From: Pseudomonadota bacterium | Lineage (GTDB): Bacteria; Pseudomonadota; Gammaproteobacteria; Burkholderiales; JAKAFK01 | Length of the DNA stretch: 35,913 bases | Direction: 5' to 3' | NCBI GenBank assembly: GCA_021817985.1 | Contig: JAKAFK010000036.1 | Coordinates: 1-35,913 of the forward strand | Shown: one piece after another, positions 26,045-35,178 of the stretch | Layout of the letters: each line of letters begins with the position of its first letter | Position numbering within the stretch: position 1 is the first letter of the stretch | Translations under genes and position numbers: made by a program | Notes under the pieces: generated by a model | What the model was told of the DNA's origin: nothing | Seen by the model: only the letters and a program-made list of their open reading frames with translations | The model's database searches: none

Positions 26045-26310
26045 CCCCGGTTCGGCTCTTGTGCACGGCATGCCTCGAGAGATTCCAACGAATCCTCACG
26101 GCGCATCGTCCGACAGGCACCCTCCGCTATTCGTGCAGACATCACGGGGTCACGCTCACCGCCTATGTGGAACATGGCGCCGTGATGAACTGGAGCCTCG
26201 CATCCGGCACACCGCACTTGGCCGGGGCGCGCGATCGGGAGTCGGCCGGCCCGGCGATCGAGGATGGCGATCCGCAGGACCTGCCCATGGCGCAGGGCAA
26301 GAAGCACTAG
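26041..26310 (+). CDS. Small Cys-containing hypothetical protein
   Basis: An 89-residue protein whose first half has LLCTACLERFQR (CxxC) and later SCRHHGVTL (CxHH). This spacing could bind one zinc ion in a ribbon-like fold. A short beta-rich stretch (LTAYVEHGAVMNWSL) follows, then an acidic, disordered-looking tail. The ATG has no Shine-Dalgarno and is probably reached by coupling from the leader ORF. It lies between the hemerythrin and the alcohol dehydrogenase genes, all on one strand. I recognise no family, and coding status rests on the motif pattern and the coupled start. Confidence 0.5.
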   Translation: MTPVRLLCTACLERFQRILTAHRPTGTLRYSCRHHGVTLTAYVEHGAVMNWSLASGTPHLAGARDRESAGPAIEDGDPQDLPMAQGKKH

Positions 26311-26404
26311 CGCTCCCGCCTCCGGCAGTCCGCTCATCGGCCGCGCAAAAGGGCCCCAAGAGATGGCAAAATAGCCTCCTTCGCCACCACGTGGAACCTT
26401 TCGC

Positions 26405-27595
26405 ATGCCTATCCCCGCGTTCTCCTTTGCGCGCATCCCGCGCATCGACTTTGGCCAGGGCACGTTTGAAACCATCGCGCCCATCCTCGCGTCCTTCGGT
26501 ACCCGCGTGCTGTGCGTCACCGGTCATCAGTCATTGCGCCGCACCTCTTACTGGCCCCGGCTCGAGGCCATGTGGGCGGAACACGCCTTGCACGTCGACA
26601 CGCTTTCGCTCGCCGGCGAGCCCTCTCCGCAATGGGTTGACGAGGCCGTCCGCACGTTTCGGGCTCAGGATATCCATGCGGTGCTCGGTATCGGTGGCGG
26701 CAGCGTGCTGGATGCGGCAAAGGCTATCGCGGGACTTTTGCGGCCGGGCAACTCGATCATGGACCATCTGGAGGGCGTCGGCCCTGAACAGCCTTATCGA
26801 GGCCCCAGCACGCCGTTCGTCGCCGTGCCCACGACGGCCGGCACGGGCGCCGAGGCGACGCGCAACGCGGTGCTCACCGTGACGGGCCGTCATGGATTCA
26901 AGAAATCATTCCGCGACGAGCAGCTCGTTGCCCGCCACGCCATCGTCGATCCCGACCTGCTGGCGTCCTGCCCGCCCGCCCTCATCGCCGCCAACGGCAT
27001 GGATGCGTTGACGCAACTCATCGAGTCCTACGTCTCCCTGAGGGCGAATCCGTTGAGCGATGCATTGGCGCTCTCCGGGCTCGATGCGGCGAAGGCCGGT
27101 CTGCTCCAGTGGTACGAAACGGGCGAGGCCGCGGTGGATGCGCGCACCGACATGGCCTATGCGGCTCTATTGTCCGGCATCACGCTGGCGCACGTCGGGC
27201 TGGGGGCGGTCCATGGGCTTGCGGCACCTCTCGGCGCCTTCCACGCGGTCCCTCACGGCGTGGCCTGCGGAACGGTGCTGGCCGCCGCCACACGCATCAA
27301 TATCGAGGCCTTGAGGGCCCGCGAGCCCGGTCATCGCGCACTCCGGAAATATGCGCAGCTTGGACGGCTCGTGGGCCATCCGCCGTCGGCCGATGACCGG
27401 CAGGCCCAGGATGCCCTTTGCGAGACGCTCGAGGACTGGACCCGGCGGCTCAATCTTCCCCGCCTGAGCACCTTCGGCATCGGCACGCACGATATTGCCC
27501 ATATCGTCGGGCACAGCCGCGGCAGCAGCATGAAGACGAACCCGCTCGTGCTGACCGACGATGAGCTTCACGCGATCGTCGCGCAGAGACTCTGA
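26405..27595 (+). CDS. Iron-containing (group III) alcohol dehydrogenase
   Basis: A 396-residue Fe-ADH. The NAD(P)-binding GIGGGSVLDAAKA (about residues 95-107) and PTTAGTGAEATRNAV are present. Metal ligands expected at D200, position 204, H270 and H284 read D, Gln, H and H (GMDALTQLIESYVS, GAVHGLAAPLGAFHAVPHG). The usual His at the second position is Gln, seen in some branches of the family. It oxidises an alcohol or reduces an aldehyde; the substrate is not deducible. It is convergent with the MCP gene, 36 bp away. Start ATG at 26405 is the first in frame and fits the family N-terminus. Confidence 0.9.
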   Translation: MPIPAFSFARIPRIDFGQGTFETIAPILASFGTRVLCVTGHQSLRRTSYWPRLEAMWAEHALHVDTLSLAGEPSPQWVDEAVRTFRAQDIHAVLGIGGGSVLDAAKAIAGLLRPGNSIMDHLEGVGPEQPYRGPSTPFVAVPTTAGTGAEATRNAVLTVTGRHGFKKSFRDEQLVARHAIVDPDLLASCPPALIAANGMDALTQLIESYVSLRANPLSDALALSGLDAAKAGLLQWYETGEAAVDARTDMAYAALLSGITLAHVGLGAVHGLAAPLGAFHAVPHGVACGTVLAAATRINIEALRAREPGHRALRKYAQLGRLVGHPPSADDRQAQDALCETLEDWTRRLNLPRLSTFGIGTHDIAHIVGHSRGSSMKTNPLVLTDDELHAIVAQRL

Positions 27596-27631
27596 GTCCG
27601 TCTGCGGGCAGTCCCCGTCGTGCCCCTGGGT

Positions 27632-29287
27632 TTACGCGCACTTGCGGATCCGGAACCGGCCGATCGAGTGATCCAGGCGTTCCGACAGTCCGCGCAGGCC
27701 ATCGGCCGCCATCACCAGATCGCGGACCACGTCGAGATTCTCCTCCGACATCCGGGCAATGCGTTCGGCATTTCCCGCAATGCCGCGCACCGCGTGTTCC
27801 TCGGTACGCAATGCCTCGGCGATCCTCGAGGCCGCCGCGTTCGTCTCTTCGACAGACTGGTTTGCCCTTGCGAACGTGACCGCAACGTTCTCAAGCGCCT
27901 CCTGACTCTCCACCAGGCTGCTTCTGCCGCTTCCGATGGACCCTTCCACCCTCGCCGACTGCCCCTGCAAGGTCCCGGTCACTTCGTTGATGCCCGAGGC
28001 CGCTTGCGCCGACTTCTCGGCAAGTTTTCTGACCTCGTCGGCGACGACGGCGAATCCGCGGCCGTGTTCCCCCGCACGCGCCGCCTCGATCGCGGCGTTG
28101 AGCGCCAGGAGGTTGGTCTGCTCGGCGATGGACTTGACCTGCTCGCTCAAGTCGGTGATCGCGTGGGCTTTCTCGACGAAGCTCCCGATGGCCTCCGTGA
28201 TGTCGTTGAACGCCTGCTCGACGAGCCTGATCCGCCCCTTCAGTTCGGCCATGCCCTCGGTCCCCTGGGCACTGCGCGCGAGCGTCTCTTCCGCCGTGCG
28301 GCGCAGGTCATCGAGGCTGGACAGCACGGCTGACAGGCCACCCGTCAGAAGTTCGGTGGCTTCGGTCACGGCGGACGACGCCCCGCCTTGCGCTTCGGCA
28401 CTGCCTTTGACCTGCTCCGAGGCGTTCAGCAGGCCATCGCCGGCCTCGAGGACCGCGGCGACGTTTTCCCGGACGGCGCACAGCACCTCGATCACTCCGA
28501 GGCGAAGCCGCTCCGTCGCATCACCGATCTTGCCGACCTCATCCCGGCTTCCGCCAACCGCCGGCAGCGTCAAGTCCCCCTCGCTCATGACGTCCAGACA
28601 GTGAAGCGTCGGCGCAAGCCGATTCTCGAAGCGGCCACCGATCCAAAAAGCGAACGCGACGCCGGCCACCGCGGCCAGAATGGCCAACGCGATGCTGATG
28701 TCCTGCAGTCGCGCTGCATAGTCCGCATAAGCGTGTTGGTGCGCTTTCAAAGACTGCTTGTGCGCATGGATCAAATCCAGCAGAAGGCTTCGCAGCGCGC
28801 GCCAAGCCGGCGTTTCGGTGACATTGATCGCCGTGCGTACCATGTCGAGCGAGGCACCGCTGCGAATCTGCGTCAGAACATCCTTGTGCGCCGCATCAAG
28901 GGCGTGCCTCAGCGCCATGACCCGAGGCATGCTCTCTTTGAGCGCGGGATCGTAGGCCCCGAGCCCCGAGAGCCGCCCTTCAATGCGGTCAAAGGCTCCC
29001 GAAGCGGCGGCGTAATTCTTGTACGCCTTCGGATTTCCGGGATCCAGCGCGATGTTGCGCAGCGCCTGTTCCATCTGAAGCCCATTGGCTTCCAGCTCGA
29101 TCAGCCCGGTCAGGGAAGCGACGGCCGGGCCTTCCCCTGATGCGCCCACCCCCAGGGTATGCATCCCCCAGAGCGACATCGCCATCGCGGCGCTAAAGAA
29201 CAGGCCCACCCACCAGACAGTCCATAGCACCTGATGCTTGACGCGCGTGTTGTTGATCATGCGACCAGCCAAGGACAAAGGACTCAT
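27632..29287 (-). CDS. Methyl-accepting chemotaxis protein, classical type
   Basis: A 551-residue transmembrane MCP. A first membrane helix (about 20-45, [20 protein letters not shown]), a periplasmic four-helix-type region of about 140 residues, a second helix ([20 protein letters not shown]) and a HAMP segment ([19 protein letters not shown]) precede the signalling domain. The tip is canonical: [20 protein letters not shown], then [15 protein letters not shown]. This differs clearly from the tips of the two operon MCPs, so it likely feeds a separate, flagellar CheA encoded elsewhere. Start at 29287 is supported by AAGGAG on the minus strand; an ATG 27 bases downstream is possible. Confidence 0.92.
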   Translation of the reverse strand: MSPLSLAGRMINNTRVKHQVLWTVWWVGLFFSAAMAMSLWGMHTLGVGASGEGPAVASLTGLIELEANGLQMEQALRNIALDPGNPKAYKNYAAASGAFDRIEGRLSGLGAYDPALKESMPRVMALRHALDAAHKDVLTQIRSGASLDMVRTAINVTETPAWRALRSLLLDLIHAHKQSLKAHQHAYADYAARLQDISIALAILAAVAGVAFAFWIGGRFENRLAPTLHCLDVMSEGDLTLPAVGGSRDEVGKIGDATERLRLGVIEVLCAVRENVAAVLEAGDGLLNASEQVKGSAEAQGGASSAVTEATELLTGGLSAVLSSLDDLRRTAEETLARSAQGTEGMAELKGRIRLVEQAFNDITEAIGSFVEKAHAITDLSEQVKSIAEQTNLLALNAAIEAARAGEHGRGFAVVADEVRKLAEKSAQAASGINEVTGTLQGQSARVEGSIGSGRSSLVESQEALENVAVTFARANQSVEETNAAASRIAEALRTEEHAVRGIAGNAERIARMSEENLDVVRDLVMAADGLRGLSERLDHSIGRFRIRKCA

Positions 29288-29898
29288 TCCCGATGTTCTC
29301 CTTCTTATTGACGATTTCGATGCGCTCGCGCGGCGGCTGGCCCACCGACAAAAATCCGGCATCAAGCGCGTACCGGGGCCACGGCCCGATCGCTGCGAGA
29401 GCACGGCTTGGCACGCACAAAAGAGATCCCCGGAATGCGAGGCGAAAGGGAGGGCAGAACAGCGCATCGCAAAAAAAGAGGGGCACAAGGGCCTTCGTGA
29501 TCGTACTCGCGCTCTTTGCTGGCACCTGCGCTGCGCGGGGACCGCCCCCGCGTCCCGCACCCTGCCCGCTCCTGGCCCCTTCGTTCCCCTCACGTCCGGG
29601 CGCGTGCCTGCAGCAAGCGCCGCGCCCCCGGGCCTAACCGCAAACGATCCGATCTTAGGAACGCCAAGCCGCCCTATCGCACGCGGCCATAGGCATGCCA
29701 ATGGGCTAGGATTTATGGAAAATCGGCGCCGATTCGGAATAGAATTTTGGTCAAGATGCCCTAAACGGACATTTGTGTCAAGATGCGCACTTTTCATCAC
29801 ATTTGCCTGCCTGCCGCACCTTTTCGGAAACGCTCCATACCTCGCCGCGCGGGCGCTTGGCTGCTCGCACCCGTCCATTGCCGAAGGGTCGCCACGTC

Positions 29899-30159
29899 GT
29901 GCCGATTGAGTTCATCGCGCAGGACATCGAACCCTGGTCGATGGTGCCTGACGCGCCCGATCCCGGGCCCAGCCCGCGCATCGAATTGACGAAACGGCGT
30001 CTTATCCGCTTAAATCAATCAATACGCGCAAAACGAATCATTTTCCGGACACGGACAGCCGCCGCCGCGGGCGGGCCGTCACGCGAACCCAGCAGAACCG
30101 CGCCACGGCCCCAAGACGCCCAACCGGCCAGTGCGCGAGGCGAAAACGGATCTCTCTAA
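29899..30159 (+). CDS. Doubtful small ORF in the gene-poor stretch
   Basis: A GTG frame of 86 codons. The first half ([14 protein letters not shown] and so on) has mixed composition that could be protein-like; the second half is low-complexity Ala/Pro/Arg. There is no clear ribosome-binding site and no recognised family. It is listed only because nothing better fills this region. Confidence 0.15.
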   Translation: MPIEFIAQDIEPWSMVPDAPDPGPSPRIELTKRRLIRLNQSIRAKRIIFRTRTAAAAGGPSREPSRTAPRPQDAQPASARGENGSL

Positions 30160-30269
30160 CAAGGGACAACGGCGGGCAGGCGTCACAGATTTGCAACACC
30201 CCGCGCGCAAGATGCGCATCACGCCTCCAGGAGGACGCCCCGCGAGGGCCTTGCTTCTTAGTGAGCGAT

Positions 30270-30297
30270 TTGACGCAAAGCACTGCATAATTATAAA
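30270..30297 (+). promoter_or_regulatory. Sigma-70-type promoter before the sensor kinase
   Basis: TTGACG, 16-base spacer, TATAAA. It is a good housekeeping promoter about 150 bases upstream of the kinase ATG, leaving a leader of roughly 140 bases. A second -10-like TACAAT lies just before the ATG. Confidence 0.55.
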
Positions 30298-30443
30298 ATT
30301 CGCTTATTGCGATGTTCTAATCTATACGCGGCGCGCCTCCCGTCTCACGCACGCCGTCAAGCGGTTGATGGCCGCCCCCAGAATGCGGACTCGGCCCGAG
30401 AAGGGCCGGAGAGGGCCATAAAATAAGCGTACAATGGCAAGCC

Positions 30444-33395
30444 ATGAAGGGGAGTTTCTCGTCTGCCGCCGTGGTCGGTATGGGACGCTTGCGCTGGCTG
30501 CTCGCGGCATCTCTTGTCGCATTCCTGGTCTCGTGGATCGGACCGGCCTTTCGCTTCCTTCCGTCCGGCGCATTTATCCCGCCCCTGCACAGCTTCGCCG
30601 AGATTTTGTCCATTGCGGTGTCTGCCCTCATATTCGGCATCGGCTGGAATGGCGCAGGGAAAGGACAGCCGCGAAGCCTGGTGATCCTCGCCTGTGCCTT
30701 TCTCGGGGTGGCTTTGCTCGACTTTGCCCACTTCATGTCTGACCCGGGCATGCCGGCCTTCTTCACGCCAAACGGCGCCCACAAAGCCATCGCCTTCTCC
30801 CTGGCGGCGCGGATGCTCGCCGCCTGCGCACTCCTTGCGGCCGTGTCGATGCCCGGACGCACCTTTGCCCACCCTCGTGCCCGGTGGCTGCTGCTGGGCA
30901 CGGTGCTTGGCGCAACGGCGGCCGTCTACTGGCTGATCCTCTTCCATGCTCGCGCCGTGCCCGTCGCGGGCATGGCCAGCGAGCACGTGGTGCCTTTCAG
31001 GCTTGCCGGGCTGGACGCCGTCATCGGGGTGCATGTGGCGACGGCCATCCTCCTGCTGCAACTGCCCCGCGAAGCCCCTCGCCCGCTTCGCGCGCCGGAC
31101 CTCCTGGCGGCGGTATTGTTGATGATTCTGAGCGAACTGTCGTTCATCGCCGGTTCGCCCGTCAACGGCACCCTGAGCCTGCTGGGGCACGTCTTCAGGA
31201 TCCTCGCCTACGCCCTCCTGTATCGCGCCGTATTCGTCGAGGGCGTGCGCGAGCCCCATCGGCGGCTGACCGCCGCCCACGACCTGCAGGGCGTCCTCAA
31301 AGACATCTTCCAAGCCAGCCTCGAACCCCTATCGCTCGATGGGCTTCTGGAGCGCTCTCTGGGAACGCTCCTGTCGCTGCCCTGGCAAGGGCAGGCGGCG
31401 GGCGCCATATTCCTTGCGAACGAGAGCGGCGGTTCCATGACCGTGGGTGCGCAACGCGGCCTGCCCGCCAGCATCCTGGCGCACTGCTCGACCACTTCAC
31501 GCGAGGCTTGCCGCGCACAGTGCGCGGCCAAAAAGGCGCGCGCCGAAGGCGCCAACGTCCCCGCACTCTACCCGCCTTGCCTGGCGGACACCGTAGCGCC
31601 TACGCACCTGTGCACCCCCATAACGGTCGGCGACAAGGCACTGGGCGTCATCCATGTGGAACTTGCGCAAGGCACCATCGAATCCGAAAGGCTGCAAGCC
31701 GTCGAGTCGGTCGCCGAGCTGCTCGGCCAGATCATGCAACGCATCCGCGCCCAGTCGCTGTGCCAGCAATGGGCCCGCATCGTCGACGACTCGCTGAACG
31801 AGATCTTTTTGTTCGATCCGCAGAGCTGGCATATCGTCCAGGCCAACCGCAGCACCTGCGATGCGCTCGGGTACACGATCGACGAACTGCGCGCGCTGGC
31901 GCCGCTCGACCTCATGCCGTCCTTGAGCCGCGACGAGTTCGACACGCTCCTCGCGCCGTTGAAGGCAGGCAGCCAGACGCACACCACATTCGAGACATTC
32001 TGCCGGCGCCGGAATGGCTCCCTGTTCCGAGGCACAGTCAAGATCCACCGTTCCCACTCTGGCCCCTCGATCATTTTCCTCGCGATCGTCGAAGACCTCT
32101 CGAAGCAGAACCGCTCGACGCAGGCGCTGCGCGAACAAATGCATTTGACGCACACCCTGGTCGAAGCCATTCCCTACCCGATTTGCCTCAAGGACATCGA
32201 GGGGAGGATCCTGGGCGTCAACGGCGCGTATGAAACGTTCTTTGGCATCGACCGCGAGTCCGTGATCGGCCAAAACGCCTTCCAGATCTTCCCGACCGAC
32301 GAGCGCTTCGCCGCCGCGCGGCATGCCTCGGATCTGGCCAGTCTGCGCGAGCATGGCACGCGGACCCGCGAGCTTTCCCTGCTCAACGCCAACGGCGAGA
32401 TGCGCCATACCCTGTATACGCAGGCGCTGCTCACCTCGAGCCACGGCGAACGGAAAGGCATCATCGCCATCATGGCGGACATCACCGAGCGCAAGCGCTC
32501 GGAGCAATCGCTGCGGGAAAGCGAGGCGCGCCTGCGGGCCATGTCCGCCAACATGCCCGGAATGATCTTCCAGGCCGTCTTGCACCCCTCGACGGGTCTT
32601 GCCTTTTCCTATGTCAGCGCAGGTGCGCAATGGGTCTGCGGGCTCGCCCCGGAGACCATCGTGGACGATAGCCGCACCTTCCTCGCCACCTTGCTGCCGG
32701 ATGCGCAGGCAGGCTTCGAGGAAAGCATGCGCCGGTCGGCGCGGGAACTGACCGCCTGGAACTGGGAAGGGGAACTTCGCGCACCGCATGGCCCCAAGTG
32801 GGTCAATCTGCGGGCGAGCCCGCGCAGCATCTCGGAGGGCACCGTCTTGTGGGACGGGGTACTCCTCAACATCACCGACAGCAAACTCTCTGAAATCCGC
32901 CTGCGCGAATCCGAAAACCACCTTCAGGAGCTCTCCGCTTATCTCCAGTCGGTCCGCGAGGAGGAGAAGGCGCGCATCGCGCATGAGATCCACGACGAGC
33001 TCGGCGGCGTGCTCACGGCCCTCAAGATGGATCTTTACTGGGTCAGCAAGCGGCTTCCCGTCGACGCCGCGCCTCTTGCCGAGAAAGTCGAAGAGATGTC
33101 CTGCCTCGTCGACTCGGCGGTTTCGACCACGCGCAGGATCTCCACGGATCTGCGCCCAACCGTGCTCGACGACCTGGGCCTCATTGCGGCCCTGGAATGG
33201 CAAGTGGCCGAATTCGCTCGCCGCACGGACATTGCGTGCGACATGACAACGCCCCCCCAGAGGACATCGAGTTCGGACCTGATTATCCCATCGCCCTCTT
33301 CCGCATCCTGCAAGAATCGCTCACCAACATCGCCCGTCACGCCAACGCCACCCGGGTCCATGTCTGCCTCAAGGCGACCGACGAGCTGCTCCTGA
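30444..33395 (+). CDS. Membrane sensor histidine kinase (MASE3-GAF-PAS-HisKA_3), frameshifted
   Basis: A 983-codon frame. Residues about 12-265 form a multi-helix MASE3-like membrane sensor. A GAF domain (about 275-425, with a cysteine-rich segment near 348-377) and three PAS domains (about 430-815) follow, then HisKA_3 with H850 in IAHEIHDELGG. The last roughly 45 codons are Ser/Pro-rich nonsense, because the ATPase domain continues in the -1 frame after a run of seven C at 33252-33258. The partner response regulator gene follows, as in NarX/NarL and UhpB/UhpA pairs. Either the kinase is disrupted or one C is missing from the sequence. Confidence 0.9.
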   Translation: MKGSFSSAAVVGMGRLRWLLAASLVAFLVSWIGPAFRFLPSGAFIPPLHSFAEILSIAVSALIFGIGWNGAGKGQPRSLVILACAFLGVALLDFAHFMSDPGMPAFFTPNGAHKAIAFSLAARMLAACALLAAVSMPGRTFAHPRARWLLLGTVLGATAAVYWLILFHARAVPVAGMASEHVVPFRLAGLDAVIGVHVATAILLLQLPREAPRPLRAPDLLAAVLLMILSELSFIAGSPVNGTLSLLGHVFRILAYALLYRAVFVEGVREPHRRLTAAHDLQGVLKDIFQASLEPLSLDGLLERSLGTLLSLPWQGQAAGAIFLANESGGSMTVGAQRGLPASILAHCSTTSREACRAQCAAKKARAEGANVPALYPPCLADTVAPTHLCTPITVGDKALGVIHVELAQGTIESERLQAVESVAELLGQIMQRIRAQSLCQQWARIVDDSLNEIFLFDPQSWHIVQANRSTCDALGYTIDELRALAPLDLMPSLSRDEFDTLLAPLKAGSQTHTTFETFCRRRNGSLFRGTVKIHRSHSGPSIIFLAIVEDLSKQNRSTQALREQMHLTHTLVEAIPYPICLKDIEGRILGVNGAYETFFGIDRESVIGQNAFQIFPTDERFAAARHASDLASLREHGTRTRELSLLNANGEMRHTLYTQALLTSSHGERKGIIAIMADITERKRSEQSLRESEARLRAMSANMPGMIFQAVLHPSTGLAFSYVSAGAQWVCGLAPETIVDDSRTFLATLLPDAQAGFEESMRRSARELTAWNWEGELRAPHGPKWVNLRASPRSISEGTVLWDGVLLNITDSKLSEIRLRESENHLQELSAYLQSVREEEKARIAHEIHDELGGVLTALKMDLYWVSKRLPVDAAPLAEKVEEMSCLVDSAVSTTRRISTDLRPTVLDDLGLIAALEWQVAEFARRTDIACDMTTPPQRTSSSDLIIPSPSSASCKNRSPTSPVTPTPPGSMSASRRPTSCS

Positions 33396-33577
33396 TGGAT
33401 ATTCGCGACAACGGTATCGGCATTTCCGCCAATCGCCTGGTGAACCCGACCTCGCACGGCGTGCGCGGCATGCTGGCGCGCGCCGCCCACCTGGGTGGAA
33501 GCGTCGCCATCGATCCCGCACCGGACGGGGGCACGCTCGTCGCGGTGAGGCTCCCTAGACCCTGCATGCAGGCCTGA
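33257..33577 (+). pseudogene. Detached HATPase domain of the sensor kinase
   Basis: In the -1 frame relative to the kinase, the protein resumes at PEDIEFGPDYP and continues with the N-box FRILQESLTNIARHANA, the D-box IRDNGIGI and the G-box HGVRGMLARAAHLGG, ending four bases before the response regulator start. These are the ATP-binding motifs missing from the upstream frame. No ribosome start of its own is seen, so it is not an independent gene. Adding one C to the C7 tract would give a full kinase of about 1044 residues. Confidence 0.88.
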
Positions 33578-33581
33578 CGCC

Positions 33582-34211
33582 ATGATTCGAGTACTGATCG
33601 TCGATGATCACGCCATCGTCCGCAAGGGGCTTGCACAAGCCTTGTCGGAGACCGTGGATCTCGTCGCGGCCGGTGAGGCCGACAACGCCGCCCACGCCGC
33701 GGACCAGGTTCGCACCGGCGATTGGGATGTCGTCCTCATGGATGTCTCCATGCCCGGGAGAAGCGGGGTCGATCTCCTCAAGCAGATCAAGCAGGAGAAG
33801 CCTGCACTGCCCGTGCTCATGCTCAGCATGTACCCTGAAGACCAGTATGCGGTGCAACTGCTGAAGCTTGGGGCGTCCGGATACCTCACCAAAGACAGTT
33901 CTCCCGAGGAACTGGTGACGGCGATCCGAACAGTTGCGGCGGGCAGGCGCTACATCCGCGCCTCCGTCGCCGAACTCCTGGTCGAGGAAATGACCCGCGC
34001 CGGCGCCGAACCTCACGAAACCCTCTCGCAGCGCGAAGACCAGATTTTTCGCCTGCTCGCCAGCGGACAACCCGTCTCGCAGATCGCCGAGGGCCTCTTT
34101 CTCAGCGTCAAGACGGTCAGCACTTACCGCACGCGCGTCCTCGAGAAGATGGGCCTCAAGAACAACGCCGAACTGACCCTGTACGCCATCAAGCACGGCC
34201 TCATCGACTAG
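33582..34211 (+). CDS. LuxR/NarL-family response regulator
   Basis: A 209-residue regulator. The receiver has VDDH near residues 7-10, D54 in VLMDVSMPGRSG, and K in YLTKDSSPEE. The C-terminal LuxR-type helix-turn-helix reads LSQREDQIFRLLASGQPV, then QIAEGLFLSVKTVSTYRTRV. It is the cognate partner of the adjacent HisKA_3 kinase, beginning 5 bp past that gene's true end, so the two are cotranscribed. Targets are not visible here. If the kinase is inactive, this regulator would depend on another phosphodonor. Confidence 0.94.
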   Translation: MIRVLIVDDHAIVRKGLAQALSETVDLVAAGEADNAAHAADQVRTGDWDVVLMDVSMPGRSGVDLLKQIKQEKPALPVLMLSMYPEDQYAVQLLKLGASGYLTKDSSPEELVTAIRTVAAGRRYIRASVAELLVEEMTRAGAEPHETLSQREDQIFRLLASGQPVSQIAEGLFLSVKTVSTYRTRVLEKMGLKNNAELTLYAIKHGLID

Positions 34212-34428
34212 ATCTGTTCCATCTTGGGCGTCAGTGCGTGTCCTACAGCACATAGGGCAACGCCGATACCGGGCGCCCTTGTCGTCCGACGCCAGAAACA
34301 GCCGCCTACCGATGGCGGGGTGCCCCTTCCGCGCGCATCATGGATGCCGTTCGCCAAGGCATCGCCAGCAGCACCCTGCCCCGGCCGCCCAGGCCCGATC
34401 ATTTACGTCACAAGATGCGCGTCCATCA

Positions 34429-35088
34429 ATGCCAGACCCTGCAATCTTTCCCGGCTGCCAGCCTATGTTGGACCGGCAAAATCGTATTCTCGGCCACGAA
34501 CCCCTGTTCCGCGGCAGTGAAGACAACAGCGCCGAGATTCTGGACGACCTCCACACCAGCGCCTGCGTGATCCGATATGCCTTCGGGGATGCGGGAATCG
34601 CCTCCGCGCTGCGCAACGGCCCCCGGTTCGTCAATGTTGACGAGAAACTGCGGCTGGGCGGGCGCCCACCCCCCCTGTCGCGCATGGCCGCTCGTCGTGG
34701 ACCCATGCGCGAAATTCTGGCTGAACAGACGGCGGATGCGGGCGGCGCGCTATGCGAGCGCGCCTTCATGACCGGCATCCTGTCACTGCTCGATGCCCTA
34801 TTTCACCAGCCCACGGAGGCATTATTGAACGAGATCAGCCTGACCCCCAACGTGCGCGCAGCCCTACTCAGGCGAACGGGAATCTTGGGATACGGGCTCG
34901 CGCTTGGGGCTCGGCTTGAGCAGAAGGATTCCGCGGGCGGCCGCCGTTTCGTTTGGCGTCGCGGCGGCGAACACCCGACGCCCAGGGCACATACTCAACC
35001 AACATGGAAAACAGATGTAGGCCGCAGGTTTCAAGCATTTTTGATCTCTTTAAAGGGAGCAGCCCATGGTCGTTGCAAAGGCAGCTGA
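34429..35088 (+). pseudogene. EAL/HDOD (YuxH-like) remnant with internal deletion
   Basis: The frame starts with FPGCQPMLDRQNRILGHEPLF, the N-terminal segment of EAL domains in EAL-HDOD proteins, and goes on to RFVNVDEKL. It then jumps directly to ALCERAFMTGILSLLDALF and ALLRRTGILGYGLALGARLE, which are C-terminal HDOD-linked blocks. The EAL catalytic core and most of the HDOD domain, several hundred residues in normal members, are missing. After about residue 165 (34923) the sequence no longer looks like the family. I infer a deletion-derived pseudogene without phosphodiesterase activity. Confidence 0.7.
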
Positions 35089-35119
35089 CGAACCGGTGAA
35101 ACCAGACCGGCCAACCTGA
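35066..35119 (+). CDS. 17-codon ORF before the MCP gene (doubtful)
   Basis: AAGGGAG is well placed before an ATG, but the frame is only 17 codons (starting MVVAKAADEPVK). It may be a leader peptide or the beginning of a gene cut off by the same event that damaged the EAL/HDOD gene. No function can be assigned. Confidence 0.2.
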   Translation: MVVAKAADEPVKPDRPT

Positions 35120-35178
35120 CCCACGGCCCGTCATGTCAAGCATCCAAAAACAACCACAGTGGAGATGGAGATAGGACC

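Larger units (their letters stand above)
29288..30443. other. 1.15-kb region without a firm gene
   Basis: The longest gene-poor stretch in the right half. It contains a 9-base direct repeat TCAAGATGC (29751-29759 and 29778-29786), an AT-rich part at 29990-30050, and the kinase promoter at its right end. Short frames on both strands lack domain features. It may hold decayed genes, an untranslated RNA, or long regulatory leaders; nothing here is proven. Confidence 0.45.

Noticed and set aside
27606..27625. GGGCA / TGCCC inverted repeat between the alcohol dehydrogenase and MCP genes
   Set aside because: Only a 5-bp stem with a 10-base loop and no T-run; too weak to call a terminator.
31497..33203. 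568-codon minus-strand frame
   Set aside because: Antisense to the sensor kinase PAS region; no recognisable motif.
33252..33260. Programmed -1 frameshift site in the kinase
   Set aside because: The C7 tract is not a proper X-XXY-YYZ slippery heptamer in the reading frame and no stimulatory structure was identified; mutation or sequencing error is simpler.
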